A program made the translations under genes and the position numbers. From an uncultured Aquimarina sp. (GTDB taxonomy: Bacteria; Bacteroidota; Bacteroidia; Flavobacteriales; Flavobacteriaceae): 64,000 nt of DNA. Positions 1 through 8,732 of the stretch are shown in pieces. The notes beneath the pieces were generated by a model, which made no database searches, was not told the DNA's origin, and was given only the letters and a program-made list of their open reading frames with translations. Every line of letters starts with the position of its first letter. The stretch's first letter is position 1. The stretch spans positions 103,711 to 167,710 of the forward strand of contig CANMLL010000015.1 of assembly GCA_947498775.1 (NCBI GenBank), given 5' to 3'.

Positions 1-531
1 TGTGGCGATAGAACCATCATCAAAGATTTTTAATGATTTTCCTATTGGATCCTGGCTCCCAAAATATTTTTTTGCCGTAGTCTTTGATATAACAACACTA
101 AATGGTTCTTTAATAACATTTTGCGGATCTCCCTGCAATAATTTAAAATCAAATACCTTAAAAAAAGATGAGTCTGCGGCTACTGCATTGGATTCTTTAA
201 ATTTGATTTCATTATTTCGAACCAACATATTCATATCCATAATTCGAACAGCAGATAGTATTTCTGGAAACTGTTTTTCTAAATTTGGTGGTACAGCCCA
301 AGCTGGTTGATTTGCTTCTATATTATCTGAAGGTGTTTTAATATCTGCTACTACTCTATATATATCACCTCCTTTTGAATGAAACTTATCATAGCTAAGC
401 TCAAAACTTACATATAATAAAATCAAAAAGCCTGCTGTTAAACCAATGGCAAGACCAATGATATTGATTCCAGAATAGACTTTGTTCTTTATAAGGTTTC
501 GCCAGGCTATTTTAAGATAATTTTTAAACAT
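1..531 (-). CDS. ABC transporter permease, MacB/FtsX family (partial, cut by window start)
   Basis: Only the first 177 codons are in the window; the reading frame is still open at base 1. The start is the ATG at 531, giving MFKNYLKIAWRNL, the standard opening of Bacteroidota FtsX-type permeases. One membrane segment (about residues 20-42) is followed by the start of a MacB periplasmic core domain, with phrases such as YRVVADI and AKKYFGSQDPIGKSL. It lies 33 bp downstream of a second permease of the same family (565-2997) and is the last visible gene of the efflux operon. By family knowledge it would form an inner-membrane dimer or heterodimer driven by the ATPase at 3832. The substrate is unknown. 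Confidence 0.9.
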   Translation of the reverse strand, partial: MFKNYLKIAWRNLIKNKVYSGINIIGLAIGLTAGFLILLYVSFELSYDKFHSKGGDIYRVVADIKTPSDNIEANQPAWAVPPNLEKQFPEILSAVRIMDMNMLVRNNEIKFKESNAVAADSSFFKVFDFKLLQGDPQNVIKEPFSVVISKTTAKKYFGSQDPIGKSLKIFDDGSIAT

Positions 532-564
532 AACTGTTTGATTTTTGATGCTGAAATTGATGAT

Positions 565-2997
565 TTATTCGCTGCGTAAGCTTTTTGTTGGATTAACCAT
601 TGCGGCCTTAATACTTTGAAAACTTACGGTTAGTATTGAAATAATAATTGCTAGTAACGTTGCTACAACAAAAACCCAAATATTAATTTCTATTCTATAC
701 GAAAAACTTTCTAACCATCTGGCCATGGCAAACCATCCCAGAGGAAGTGAAACCAGGATAGCGATCCCCACTAACCTTAAAAAATCGATTGATAATTTAT
801 AGGTTATTTGGCCCACACTTGCTCCCAGCACTTTTCGTATGCCTATTTCTTTGATGCGCCTTTCGGCATTAAAGGTCGCCAAACCAAATAGTCCAAGACA
901 AGCAATAATTATTGAGAGTATGGTGAATATCATAAAAATTCGTCCTAGTCGTTGTTCTGCCTGATAGGTATTATTAAAAGATTCATCCATGAAGTAATAG
1001 TTAAAAGGTGCTTCTGGAGCTATATCATTCCAAATGCTTTCTATTTGAGCAATGGACTCAGAAAAATTTCCCGCTTGTAGTTTAGCGATCATTACACTAG
1101 AACTTCTTCCTAAAGAAAGGCTTAATGCTCTAATATCATCTTTTAATGAAGTGAAATGAAAATTCTTTACCACACCTATTACCGTTGAAAAAGTTGAATT
1201 TTCCACCATCAGGTTTGGTGAAAGTCTCATACCCAACACTTCTTCTGGGGTAACTCCCAAAATTTTTACTGCCGATTCATTTAAAATAATTGCTGTAGAA
1301 TCGGTTACAAATTGGGGATTAAAATCTCTTCCAGCAATTATCTCTAGACCCAACGTATTTATATAATCATGATCTATCTGCCAGGCTTGCATATTGATAG
1401 CATGTTCCTGATCCATTACACCTTCTATGAAAAAAGAATTATCACTTCTAGCCGAAGGCGTAGGTAAATAGCTACTCATTGAGGCACTTTTTACAAATCC
1501 CAATTTTTGCACTTCTTCTTTAAAAGACAAAGCTTGATCGCCTGCATTATATACATCTTCTATCACCAAAACCTGATCTCTAGAAAACCCTAAATCTTTG
1601 TTTTGGATATACTTAAGTTGTTGAAAAACGATCAACGTGCTGACAATCAAAAAAATAGAGATTGTGAACTGGACCACTACCAGGGAGTTTCTGATTCCGC
1701 TACCCCCAATATTACTTTTACCCGATCCTTTAAGTACTTTTACCGGCACAAATTTTGACATGAAAAATGCCGGGTATGATCCCGAAAGTATCCCTAACAA
1801 TAATGCTGAGAGCAATAGTAACATCCAGAAATACGGATTGGTAAAAGGAATTGCAATGCTTGCATCTGCCAGCTGATTAAAAAGAGGTAGTACCAAAGTG
1901 GCAATTACCACAGAAAATAATAATGAAATAAATGAAATTAATCCTGATTCGGTAAGAAATTGCGTTATTAATCCGGCCTTATTTGATCCTAATGTTTTTC
2001 GAATTCCAATTTCTTTAGCTCTTTTAAGTGATATTGCCGTCGACAAGTTCATAAAATTAACACTTGCCAAAAAGATTAGAAATAGTGCGATTACAGATAG
2101 TACATATACATTTTGTATACTTCCGTTTCTACTTAATTCTGGAAACTTATTAGAATAAAGGTGAATATCTGTTAGGGCGATTGTGTCATACCGTAAATGA
2201 TTTCCTGCTTTTAGAAATTGTTCTTCGGTAATACCAGGAAAAAAATCTTGAGCCCATGGTATTACATAAGCTCCCAAGACAGTATTTAAATACTCTTGAA
2301 AATCAGCTATTTTGGCATTGGGTCTAAGTTTTACAAATGTTGGATAATTGTGATTTCCCCATTGGCCATCTATAGCATACTCATATCCGGCCATGGCCAT
2401 AAAAACACCATGATTTCTGATGAAAGAATTTTTAGGCATATCTTCAATTACTCCGGTTACTGTATATGTCTGCTCATTATCTAACAATAAAGTCTGCCCT
2501 ACAGCATTACTAATATCAAAATGTTTTTCGGCCGCTGTTTTGGTAAGTATTAATGTATTAGGTTCGGTCAAAGCAGTTTTTGAATCACCGTACAATAAAT
2601 CAATTCCGAACATATTGAAAAAAGTGGAGTCTACATAAGTAACGCCATTTTCTTTTACATTAAGTGATGTGTTGTTTTTTCTAAGAAACATGCTACCATT
2701 ATTTCTGAATCGGGTAACCAATTCGATATATGGATAGTCTTTTTGAACCGCCTCTGCCATGGGAGCCGAAACTTCAGCAGACTCTTGTTCGGTCCCTCCA
2801 AATTTTATATCTGCATTGATTCGATAGATGCGATCTGCATCTTTGAACATTGTATCAAAATTGAGCTCACTGTGGATGTACAAAGAGATAAGAATACCTC
2901 CTGTCATTCCTATGGCAAGCCCAAATGTGTTTAAAAACGTAAAAAATGGCTGTCTTTTAAGGTTTCTCCACGCTATTTTGATATAATTCTTAAACAT
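565..2997 (-). CDS. ABC transporter permease, MacB/FtsX family, duplicated fold
   Basis: The 810-residue protein has an N-terminal membrane segment (about 21-43), a MacB-type periplasmic core domain (about 45-250) and a first FtsX three-helix block containing KRAKEIGIRKTLGS (about 330). A second periplasmic domain (about 430-660) and a second FtsX block with ERRIKEIGIRKVLGAS (about 725) follow. This internal duplication is typical of the ~800-residue Bacteroidota members, roughly twice the size of E. coli MacB subunits. It is transcribed with upstream tolC-like, hlyD-like, ATPase and GIN-domain genes, which suggests a tripartite system exporting peptides, lipids or drugs across both membranes. 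Family assignment is secure; the substrate is not. Confidence 0.93.
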   Translation of the reverse strand: MFKNYIKIAWRNLKRQPFFTFLNTFGLAIGMTGGILISLYIHSELNFDTMFKDADRIYRINADIKFGGTEQESAEVSAPMAEAVQKDYPYIELVTRFRNNGSMFLRKNNTSLNVKENGVTYVDSTFFNMFGIDLLYGDSKTALTEPNTLILTKTAAEKHFDISNAVGQTLLLDNEQTYTVTGVIEDMPKNSFIRNHGVFMAMAGYEYAIDGQWGNHNYPTFVKLRPNAKIADFQEYLNTVLGAYVIPWAQDFFPGITEEQFLKAGNHLRYDTIALTDIHLYSNKFPELSRNGSIQNVYVLSVIALFLIFLASVNFMNLSTAISLKRAKEIGIRKTLGSNKAGLITQFLTESGLISFISLLFSVVIATLVLPLFNQLADASIAIPFTNPYFWMLLLLSALLLGILSGSYPAFFMSKFVPVKVLKGSGKSNIGGSGIRNSLVVVQFTISIFLIVSTLIVFQQLKYIQNKDLGFSRDQVLVIEDVYNAGDQALSFKEEVQKLGFVKSASMSSYLPTPSARSDNSFFIEGVMDQEHAINMQAWQIDHDYINTLGLEIIAGRDFNPQFVTDSTAIILNESAVKILGVTPEEVLGMRLSPNLMVENSTFSTVIGVVKNFHFTSLKDDIRALSLSLGRSSSVMIAKLQAGNFSESIAQIESIWNDIAPEAPFNYYFMDESFNNTYQAEQRLGRIFMIFTILSIIIACLGLFGLATFNAERRIKEIGIRKVLGASVGQITYKLSIDFLRLVGIAILVSLPLGWFAMARWLESFSYRIEINIWVFVVATLLAIIISILTVSFQSIKAAMVNPTKSLRSE

Positions 2998-3044
2998 AAC
3001 TGTTTGTTTTTTGATTGTTGAAATGGGCTTGATTGATGTGTTTC

Positions 3045-3797
3045 TTAATCCATTTTCCGGATTTCGGCATTACCGATGATGATTCCTTTGTTAACAGAAG
3101 GGTTTCCGTTATAAGCTACTGTTGCTTCTCCATAAGCTGTTACCTTTAAATTATCGGAAACATTAATTCTGAAATTCCCTTCGCCATAAGCCGTAATCTT
3201 GGTTTTTTCGTTATCGATTCCCAAAGTATTTACCTCACCTTCGCCATATACAGTATACTTTTGGGTATCTACATTACCTTCTTTTACTTCAAGATAGCTT
3301 TCACCATACATGGTTACATGAAAACCCCGAGTCTTTAAAGAATTCATCGTTATTTTGGATTCTCCATACGTCCTCAGTTTGAAATCCTCTTGTGCTATTG
3401 GACTTTTACATAGAATCACTTCTTCTCCTCTTATAGAGAGTTCTTTAAGGTTTTTGTAGATCACTTTAGCCACTACTTGCGTTCCTTTATAAATTGATCT
3501 CTTAGTTTTCCATCCATTTGAGTTGTATACTTTTTCATTTTTGGTGACCATTTTGGCTCCATCCAGATAAATTCTAAGTGTTTTTCCTTCTACTTCGATA
3601 TTGATCTTGTCGTTAGCAACGCTTGCACTATCTATAATTACATTTTCCTCGGCTCCTTCTTCAAAAGTTACCTGGATATGTGGGCTCACAATAACTTTAT
3701 TAAAATTATCAACTGCAATGGTTTCTTGAGCATAACTTGCTACAATCGAAACCATAAAAAGAATAAATGCTACGAGGTATTGAGATATTTTTGTCAT
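3045..3797 (-). CDS. GIN-domain (DUF2807-type) secreted protein
   Basis: The 250-residue protein has a signal peptide (about residues 1-23, ending SYAQ) followed by a domain matching the putative auto-transporter adhesin or head GIN family. It opens with VDNFNKVIVSPHIQVTFEEG and has NDKINIEVEGKTLRIYL. The C-terminal half is a run of strands, each carrying a YGE motif (RTYGES, TMYGES, TVYGEG, TAYGEG, TAYGEA) at about 20-residue spacing, as expected for a right-handed beta-helix. It sits between the ATPase and the permease genes in the transport operon, so it may be a periplasmic or surface accessory or an envelope-stress sensor. That role is inference. Confidence 0.8.
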   Translation of the reverse strand: MTKISQYLVAFILFMVSIVASYAQETIAVDNFNKVIVSPHIQVTFEEGAEENVIIDSASVANDKINIEVEGKTLRIYLDGAKMVTKNEKVYNSNGWKTKRSIYKGTQVVAKVIYKNLKELSIRGEEVILCKSPIAQEDFKLRTYGESKITMNSLKTRGFHVTMYGESYLEVKEGNVDTQKYTVYGEGEVNTLGIDNEKTKITAYGEGNFRINVSDNLKVTAYGEATVAYNGNPSVNKGIIIGNAEIRKMD

Positions 3798-3831
3798 GAC
3801 TTAATGTTTTTGTGTGTTGTATGATTTTGAT

Positions 3832-4527
3832 TTAAGCATTCACTTCGAATGGTTTATTTTGACTTTCGGTTACTATCTGTCCATCGAACAGGTTAATTAT
3901 TCTATGCGCATAATGAGAATCTCTATCAGAGTGGGTTACCATCACAATGGTGGTGCCTTCTTGATTAAGTTCTGTGAGCAGGTTCATCACTTCGATACCG
4001 TTTTTAGAATCCAGGTTTCCTGTAGGCTCATCTGCAAGAATCAACTTTGCATTGGTCACTACTGCTCTTGCAATGGCTACACGTTGTTGTTGTCCTCCTG
4101 ATAATTGCTGCGGAAAATGCTTTTCGCGATGTGCAATTTTCATGCGCTCCAGTACTTTTCTTACCTTTTGCTCGCGTTCGCTTTTTTTTACATTCAGGTA
4201 TATCAACGGAAGCTCTACATTTTCAAAAACGGTAAGTTCGTCGATCAGGTTGAAGCTCTGAAATACAAAACCAAGGTTCCCTTTTCTGATCTTGGTGCGT
4301 TGGTTTTCTTTTAACCCCCCTACTTCGTGACTAGCAAAGTGGTAGGTACCATCGGTAGGATTATCCAACATACCAATAATATTTAATAATGTTGATTTTC
4401 CGCAACCCGAAGGGCCCATAATGGCTACAAATTCTCCTTCTTCAACGTTTAGGTTTACACCATTTAATGCTAAGGTTTCGACTTCTTCGGTTCTAAAACT
4501 CTTTTTTAAGTTTTCTATCTTTATCAT
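3832..4527 (-). CDS. ABC transporter ATP-binding protein, MacB/LolD family
   Basis: The 231-residue nucleotide-binding subunit has Walker A GPSGCGKST (38-46), a Q-loop near FVFQSFNL (88-95), signature LSGGQQQR (142-149), Walker B LILADEP (162-168) and the H-loop in MVTHSD. Its length and the PTGNLDS sequence after Walker B place it in the LolD/MacB/FtsE group that powers FtsX-type permeases. It is 12 bp downstream of the hlyD-like gene and upstream of the GIN-domain and two permease genes, so it very probably energises the permeases at 565 and 1. It has no membrane segment of its own. Confidence 0.95.
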   Translation of the reverse strand: MIKIENLKKSFRTEEVETLALNGVNLNVEEGEFVAIMGPSGCGKSTLLNIIGMLDNPTDGTYHFASHEVGGLKENQRTKIRKGNLGFVFQSFNLIDELTVFENVELPLIYLNVKKSEREQKVRKVLERMKIAHREKHFPQQLSGGQQQRVAIARAVVTNAKLILADEPTGNLDSKNGIEVMNLLTELNQEGTTIVMVTHSDRDSHYAHRIINLFDGQIVTESQNKPFEVNA

Positions 4528-4539
4528 TTCCTGATTGAT

Positions 4540-5790
4540 TTATTTTAATACTATTTTTTCGGCATCACCAAAACTATCGTAGTTTGAAGTGATTACTTTT
4601 TCTCCGGCTTGTAGCCCTTCTAACAATTCGTAATATCTTGAGTTTTGCTTTCCTATTCTGATAGGTCTTCTCCAGGCGGCACTACCAGAGGCATCTACTA
4701 CAAAAATCCATTGTCCACCTGTACTTTGAAAAAAGCTCCCTCTAGGCAATAACAGGGCATCGTTTGAAGCACCTAACTGAAGCTTCAAGTTATAGCTTTG
4801 ACCCGATCGTATGGTTTCTGGTTTTTGATCTACAAAAACAAGGTCTACATTAAACTTACCATTACGTACTTCTGGATATACCTTGCGCAAACGTAATTGA
4901 TATTCTGTTCCGTTACGTTCCAAAACAGCTGTAAGGTCTCTTTTTATTCGATCGATATAATGCTCGTCTATTGATGCTTCTATTTTATAATCTGTCAACA
5001 CGTTTACCTGACCAATACGCTGTCCTTGTTGTATATTTTGCCCGATTTCGGCATCTAGAAATCCTAATTGGCCATCTGCCGGGGCTCTTACATTAAGGTG
5101 GTCGATACGCTCATAGACCATTGATAGTGTCTTTTTCATTCTGGCTAGATCGGCATCTAATTCTTTTAAAGAAGTACTGCGTAAAACATTATCCTGATCG
5201 GTTTGTATTTTTATGATGTCAAATTGTTTTTGAGACAATTCAAAATTCTCTTTAGAAGTAAGATACTCTTCTTTAGAGATTAACTCATCCTCATATAGGG
5301 TTTTGTTTTGCTCATAATTTCTTTTTAGTTTTTGTAGTTCGTATTGAGAATTTACTAAGTCCTTTCTTCCTTCTACTTGTCTCGAATCAAAAGTAAGTTT
5401 GGTAGATCGTAAATCGTTCTGTTTTAATGCCAGGTTGTTTTCGCTTGCTAATATCTGTTCATAAAGCCCTCTGTTTTCGAGCTTCAATATAATATCACCT
5501 TTTTTTACCATGGCTCCTTCTTCAATCAATTTTTCGGTGACCCTTCCTCCTTCATAAGCATCCATATAAATCGTGCTGATTGGAGCTACTGATCCATTTA
5601 TGGTAATGTAGTCATCAAATTTTCCAAAGGAAACCTCGGCAATCGACAATTTTTCTTTATCGGTTCTAAATGTAGAAGCTGAATTGCCAAAAGCGATTTT
5701 CCATCCCATAAAAAGCAATATCAAGCCAATAACAATATACCCATAGTGTTTAGGTCTTAATCCTTTTTTCTTTTCAATTTTTATGTCCAT
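4540..5790 (-). CDS. HlyD/AcrA-type membrane fusion protein
   Basis: The 416-residue periplasmic adaptor has one N-terminal membrane anchor (about 14-34). It then shows a barrel-sandwich/lipoyl half (EGGRVTEKLIEEGAMVKKGD, about 85-105), a long helical hairpin rich in Lys, Glu and Gln (about 110-225), the second lipoyl half (VRAPADGQLGFL) and a beta-barrel domain. A C-terminal membrane-proximal domain ends in GLQAGEKVITSNYDSF. It would link the FtsX-type permeases to the TolC-like channel encoded immediately upstream, whose stop is 1 bp away. The tight spacing supports cotranscription. Confidence 0.93.
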   Translation of the reverse strand: MDIKIEKKKGLRPKHYGYIVIGLILLFMGWKIAFGNSASTFRTDKEKLSIAEVSFGKFDDYITINGSVAPISTIYMDAYEGGRVTEKLIEEGAMVKKGDIILKLENRGLYEQILASENNLALKQNDLRSTKLTFDSRQVEGRKDLVNSQYELQKLKRNYEQNKTLYEDELISKEEYLTSKENFELSQKQFDIIKIQTDQDNVLRSTSLKELDADLARMKKTLSMVYERIDHLNVRAPADGQLGFLDAEIGQNIQQGQRIGQVNVLTDYKIEASIDEHYIDRIKRDLTAVLERNGTEYQLRLRKVYPEVRNGKFNVDLVFVDQKPETIRSGQSYNLKLQLGASNDALLLPRGSFFQSTGGQWIFVVDASGSAAWRRPIRIGKQNSRYYELLEGLQAGEKVITSNYDSFGDAEKIVLK

Positions 5791-5791
5791 T

Positions 5792-7147
5792 TTATTGTGT
5801 TCTATCGATGTTAAATACAGGCAATCCTTGATAAAAATCTAATGTACTTTCATTAACTTTTAATCGCAATTGTACCTGCAAATTTTCATTCTGTGAATTT
5901 GCAAAAAGATTTTTTGATTGATTTAGTTCTATGGCATTAATCAAACCTTTTTGATATCTTTTTTGTGCTATCTCAAAAGCTAGCATTTGTGCTCTCATTT
6001 TTTGCGAGCTTTGGTCATACTCAGTTTTTAAAGCTTCTCCTTCTTGCACAAGCTGTTGTATCAACTGATACATTTCTTGTTTCTGAAGATTGTAATTATT
6101 CTCTGCTCGCATCAAGGCAACCTTTTGTTGTTTAACACGAGAGTGGTTTGACCATCCATTACTAATAGGGATATTAATCGAAACTCCAACAAACTGAGAC
6201 GCATTGTCTTTTATTTGCGTTGAGAATGGCACCAATCTACCTGTATTATCATCTATATTATTATCCACATATCGGGATTGATATCCTGCAGAAATCGTTA
6301 ATCTTGGTAACAGATTCCCTTTTGCAGCGGCCAATTGTTTTTTTGCTGCTTTTGCTCTTAGCTCCTGCGCTTTAATAATGGGAACAAATACTTTGGCTTT
6401 GTTAAAAATTGAATCATTATTGGTTTCTAGCACCTCATCAGTTTCAGTTTCTACTGTTGAAGACTGAATAGAAATGGAAGAAACCCCCTCAAGGTTCATT
6501 TCCTGAATTAAGCTCAATTTTGCCGTAATCACGTTATTTTGGTTTTGAGTAACCAGTAATTGATCTGCAAGCAACGCCGATTCTGCTTCATACAAATCTG
6601 CTTTTGCTTTCTGACCCAGTTCTACTTGTTTTTGTACCAAATCATAATTGTTTTGAGATACAACTTCTTGCTCTTTTGAGATTGAAAGTAAACCCTGCAT
6701 AAACTGAATATCATAAAAGGCAGCCATTACTCTAAATGCCAATAAATATTTTTGATGAAGCGTTTCTTCATTAGTTGCTTTGTATAAAAACTTTGAGGCT
6801 TTTATGGTATTTACCTTTTGAAAACCTTGAAACAAATCGATCTGAGCACTAAGCCTATAATTGTTAGAAACAAATTCATTGTTTACAAAGGTACTTGTAT
6901 TTGGATCCAGCGATCGACCAAAATTAAGGTCATAATCAGAATATGCACTAATATTAGGTAACAGGCTTCGTATCGACTGGCGATAAGTTTCTCTATTAGA
7001 CTCTTGATTATATATAAAATCTTTAAGCTCAAGATTATGTTGTATTGCATAGGTCACACAGTCATCTAATGACCAAAATTCTTGTGCATAGCTTATACTT
7101 GATATAAGGCTTAGTAAAAATAATATGATTCTGTTTTTATAATTCAT
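5792..7147 (-). CDS. TolC-family outer-membrane efflux channel
   Basis: The 451-residue protein has a signal peptide (about 1-21, ending SYAQ). The mature part is two similar halves of long amphipathic helices, each about 200 residues, with WSLDDCVTYAIQHNLELKD at the start and AEIAQKRYQKGL-like heptads near the end. That is the standard OEP/TolC duplication. It is the first gene of the minus-strand transport operon. The 220-bp gap to the divergent sigma-54-type regulator at 7368 is the likely control region. I saw no clean sigma-54 -24/-12 promoter there. Confidence 0.93.
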   Translation of the reverse strand: MNYKNRIILFLLSLISSISYAQEFWSLDDCVTYAIQHNLELKDFIYNQESNRETYRQSIRSLLPNISAYSDYDLNFGRSLDPNTSTFVNNEFVSNNYRLSAQIDLFQGFQKVNTIKASKFLYKATNEETLHQKYLLAFRVMAAFYDIQFMQGLLSISKEQEVVSQNNYDLVQKQVELGQKAKADLYEAESALLADQLLVTQNQNNVITAKLSLIQEMNLEGVSSISIQSSTVETETDEVLETNNDSIFNKAKVFVPIIKAQELRAKAAKKQLAAAKGNLLPRLTISAGYQSRYVDNNIDDNTGRLVPFSTQIKDNASQFVGVSINIPISNGWSNHSRVKQQKVALMRAENNYNLQKQEMYQLIQQLVQEGEALKTEYDQSSQKMRAQMLAFEIAQKRYQKGLINAIELNQSKNLFANSQNENLQVQLRLKVNESTLDFYQGLPVFNIDRTQ

Positions 7148-7367
7148 CTGTTATGAATAGGTAAATAACTATTTGATGCCAAAACAATACCCTAATCTTG
7201 TGCCATAATCACAACTATCTAACAATCAATATTTTATGTTTTATTTTAAAAAACCAAAAACCAAAGAATGTAAAATAATTATACAAATAGTGTCAATTTT
7301 TTTTACACTTGTTAAAATCTATCGTTTCAAATTTGTAGTTTTATTCCATTAACAGAAACTTCTGATC

Positions 7368-8732
7368 ATGCAAGACGGAAAAATTTTGGTCATCGATGAT
7401 AATAAAAGTGTTCTAAGTGCTCTCGAAATTCTATTACAGTTCGAGTTTAAAACGGTGAATACTATTTCTAATCCTAATCAACTTTCATCTCTTGGAGACC
7501 TAAACACTTTTGATATTGTAGTACTGGATATGAATTTTTCTGCAGGTGTAAACACGGGTAACGAGGGATTATTCTGGCTGCTCGAAATAAAGAAAAAGGC
7601 TCCTCTTATCTCTGTGATTATGATGACAGCTTATGGCGCAGTTGACCTTGCAGTAAAAGCATTAAAAGAAGGAGCTACCGATTTTATACTAAAACCCTGG
7701 AACAACGAAAAACTATTAGCCACCTTAAAATCGGCTTATTTACTACGTAAATCTCAAAAGGAGGTAAAAGAGTTAAAACAAAAAGAAAGCCATCTCAAAC
7801 AAGTAATCAATCAGGACACCAACTATATTATAGGAAACTCGAAAGCGCTCACTACTGTACTTAACCTAGTGCAAAAAGTTGCCAAAACCGATGTTAATGT
7901 TTTGATTACTGGTGAAAATGGAACCGGAAAAGAATTAATTGCTCGTGAGCTACATCGACTATCTTCAAGACAAAGTGAAGTTTTTATTGGTGTTGATATG
8001 GGTTCGATATCAGAAACTTTGTTTGAAAGTGAACTTTTTGGGCATACCAAAGGGGCTTTTACCGATGCCAAAGAAGATCGTGCCGGTAAATTTGAAGCCG
8101 CCAATAAAGGTTCCCTATTTCTTGATGAAATCGGAAACCTGTCTCTGCAAACACAGGCCAAATTATTATCGGCTATACAAAACAGAACTATTGTACGTGT
8201 AGGTTCAAATAAAAATATCTCTGTAGATATACGATTAATTTGTGCCACCAACTGTAATCTTAATCAGATGGTAGCAGATGGTATTTTTAGAGAGGATTTA
8301 TTATATCGAATCAACACTATCCATATCGAAGTGCCTCCTTTACGCCAAAGAGAAAATGATATTTTGGTATTAGCAGATTTTTACCTTAAAAAATTTGCTT
8401 CAAAATACAACAAACCTTCACTAAGGATAAATCATGCAGCCGAAGAATTATTAATGGCATATACATGGCCAGGTAATGTAAGAGAATTACAACATACTAT
8501 AGAACGTGCTGTAATTTTATCTGAAGGAAATGTATTAAAGCCAACCGATTTTTTACTCAGCAAAAATACAGATATAGCTCTTGATACCGGACCCGAAACC
8601 CTAGATCAAATGGAACGTTTGATGATTAATAAAGCTCTGGATCAGCATAATGGAAACTATAGTGCCGCAGCAAATCAACTAGGGATATCAAGGCAAACCT
8701 TATATAACAAAATCAAGAAATTTGAGCACTGA
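7368..8732 (+). CDS. Sigma-54-dependent response regulator, NtrC family
   Basis: The 454-residue protein has an N-terminal receiver domain with acidic pair DD (10-11), phospho-acceptor Asp54 in VVLDMNF and Lys in FILKPW. A central AAA+ domain follows, with Walker A GENGTGKE and Walker B GSLFLDEIGN. A C-terminal Fis-type helix-turn-helix ends it (NYSAAANQLGISRQTLYNKI). The sigma-54 contact loop reads GAFTDA rather than the canonical GAFTGA. The gene overlaps the kinase gene by one base (TGATG) and is divergent from the efflux operon, which is its likely target. Control of that operon is inferred from position only. Confidence 0.93.
   Translation: MQDGKILVIDDNKSVLSALEILLQFEFKTVNTISNPNQLSSLGDLNTFDIVVLDMNFSAGVNTGNEGLFWLLEIKKKAPLISVIMMTAYGAVDLAVKALKEGATDFILKPWNNEKLLATLKSAYLLRKSQKEVKELKQKESHLKQVINQDTNYIIGNSKALTTVLNLVQKVAKTDVNVLITGENGTGKELIARELHRLSSRQSEVFIGVDMGSISETLFESELFGHTKGAFTDAKEDRAGKFEAANKGSLFLDEIGNLSLQTQAKLLSAIQNRTIVRVGSNKNISVDIRLICATNCNLNQMVADGIFREDLLYRINTIHIEVPPLRQRENDILVLADFYLKKFASKYNKPSLRINHAAEELLMAYTWPGNVRELQHTIERAVILSEGNVLKPTDFLLSKNTDIALDTGPETLDQMERLMINKALDQHNGNYSAAANQLGISRQTLYNKIKKFEH

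Noticed and set aside
2..310. Plus-strand open frame at the window start.
   Set aside because: It lies opposite a clear FtsX-type permease coding sequence on the minus strand and has no family features.
7148..7367. Sigma-54 promoter for the efflux operon (TGGCAC seen on the minus strand near 7180).
   Set aside because: No TTGC-type -12 element follows at the required spacing.
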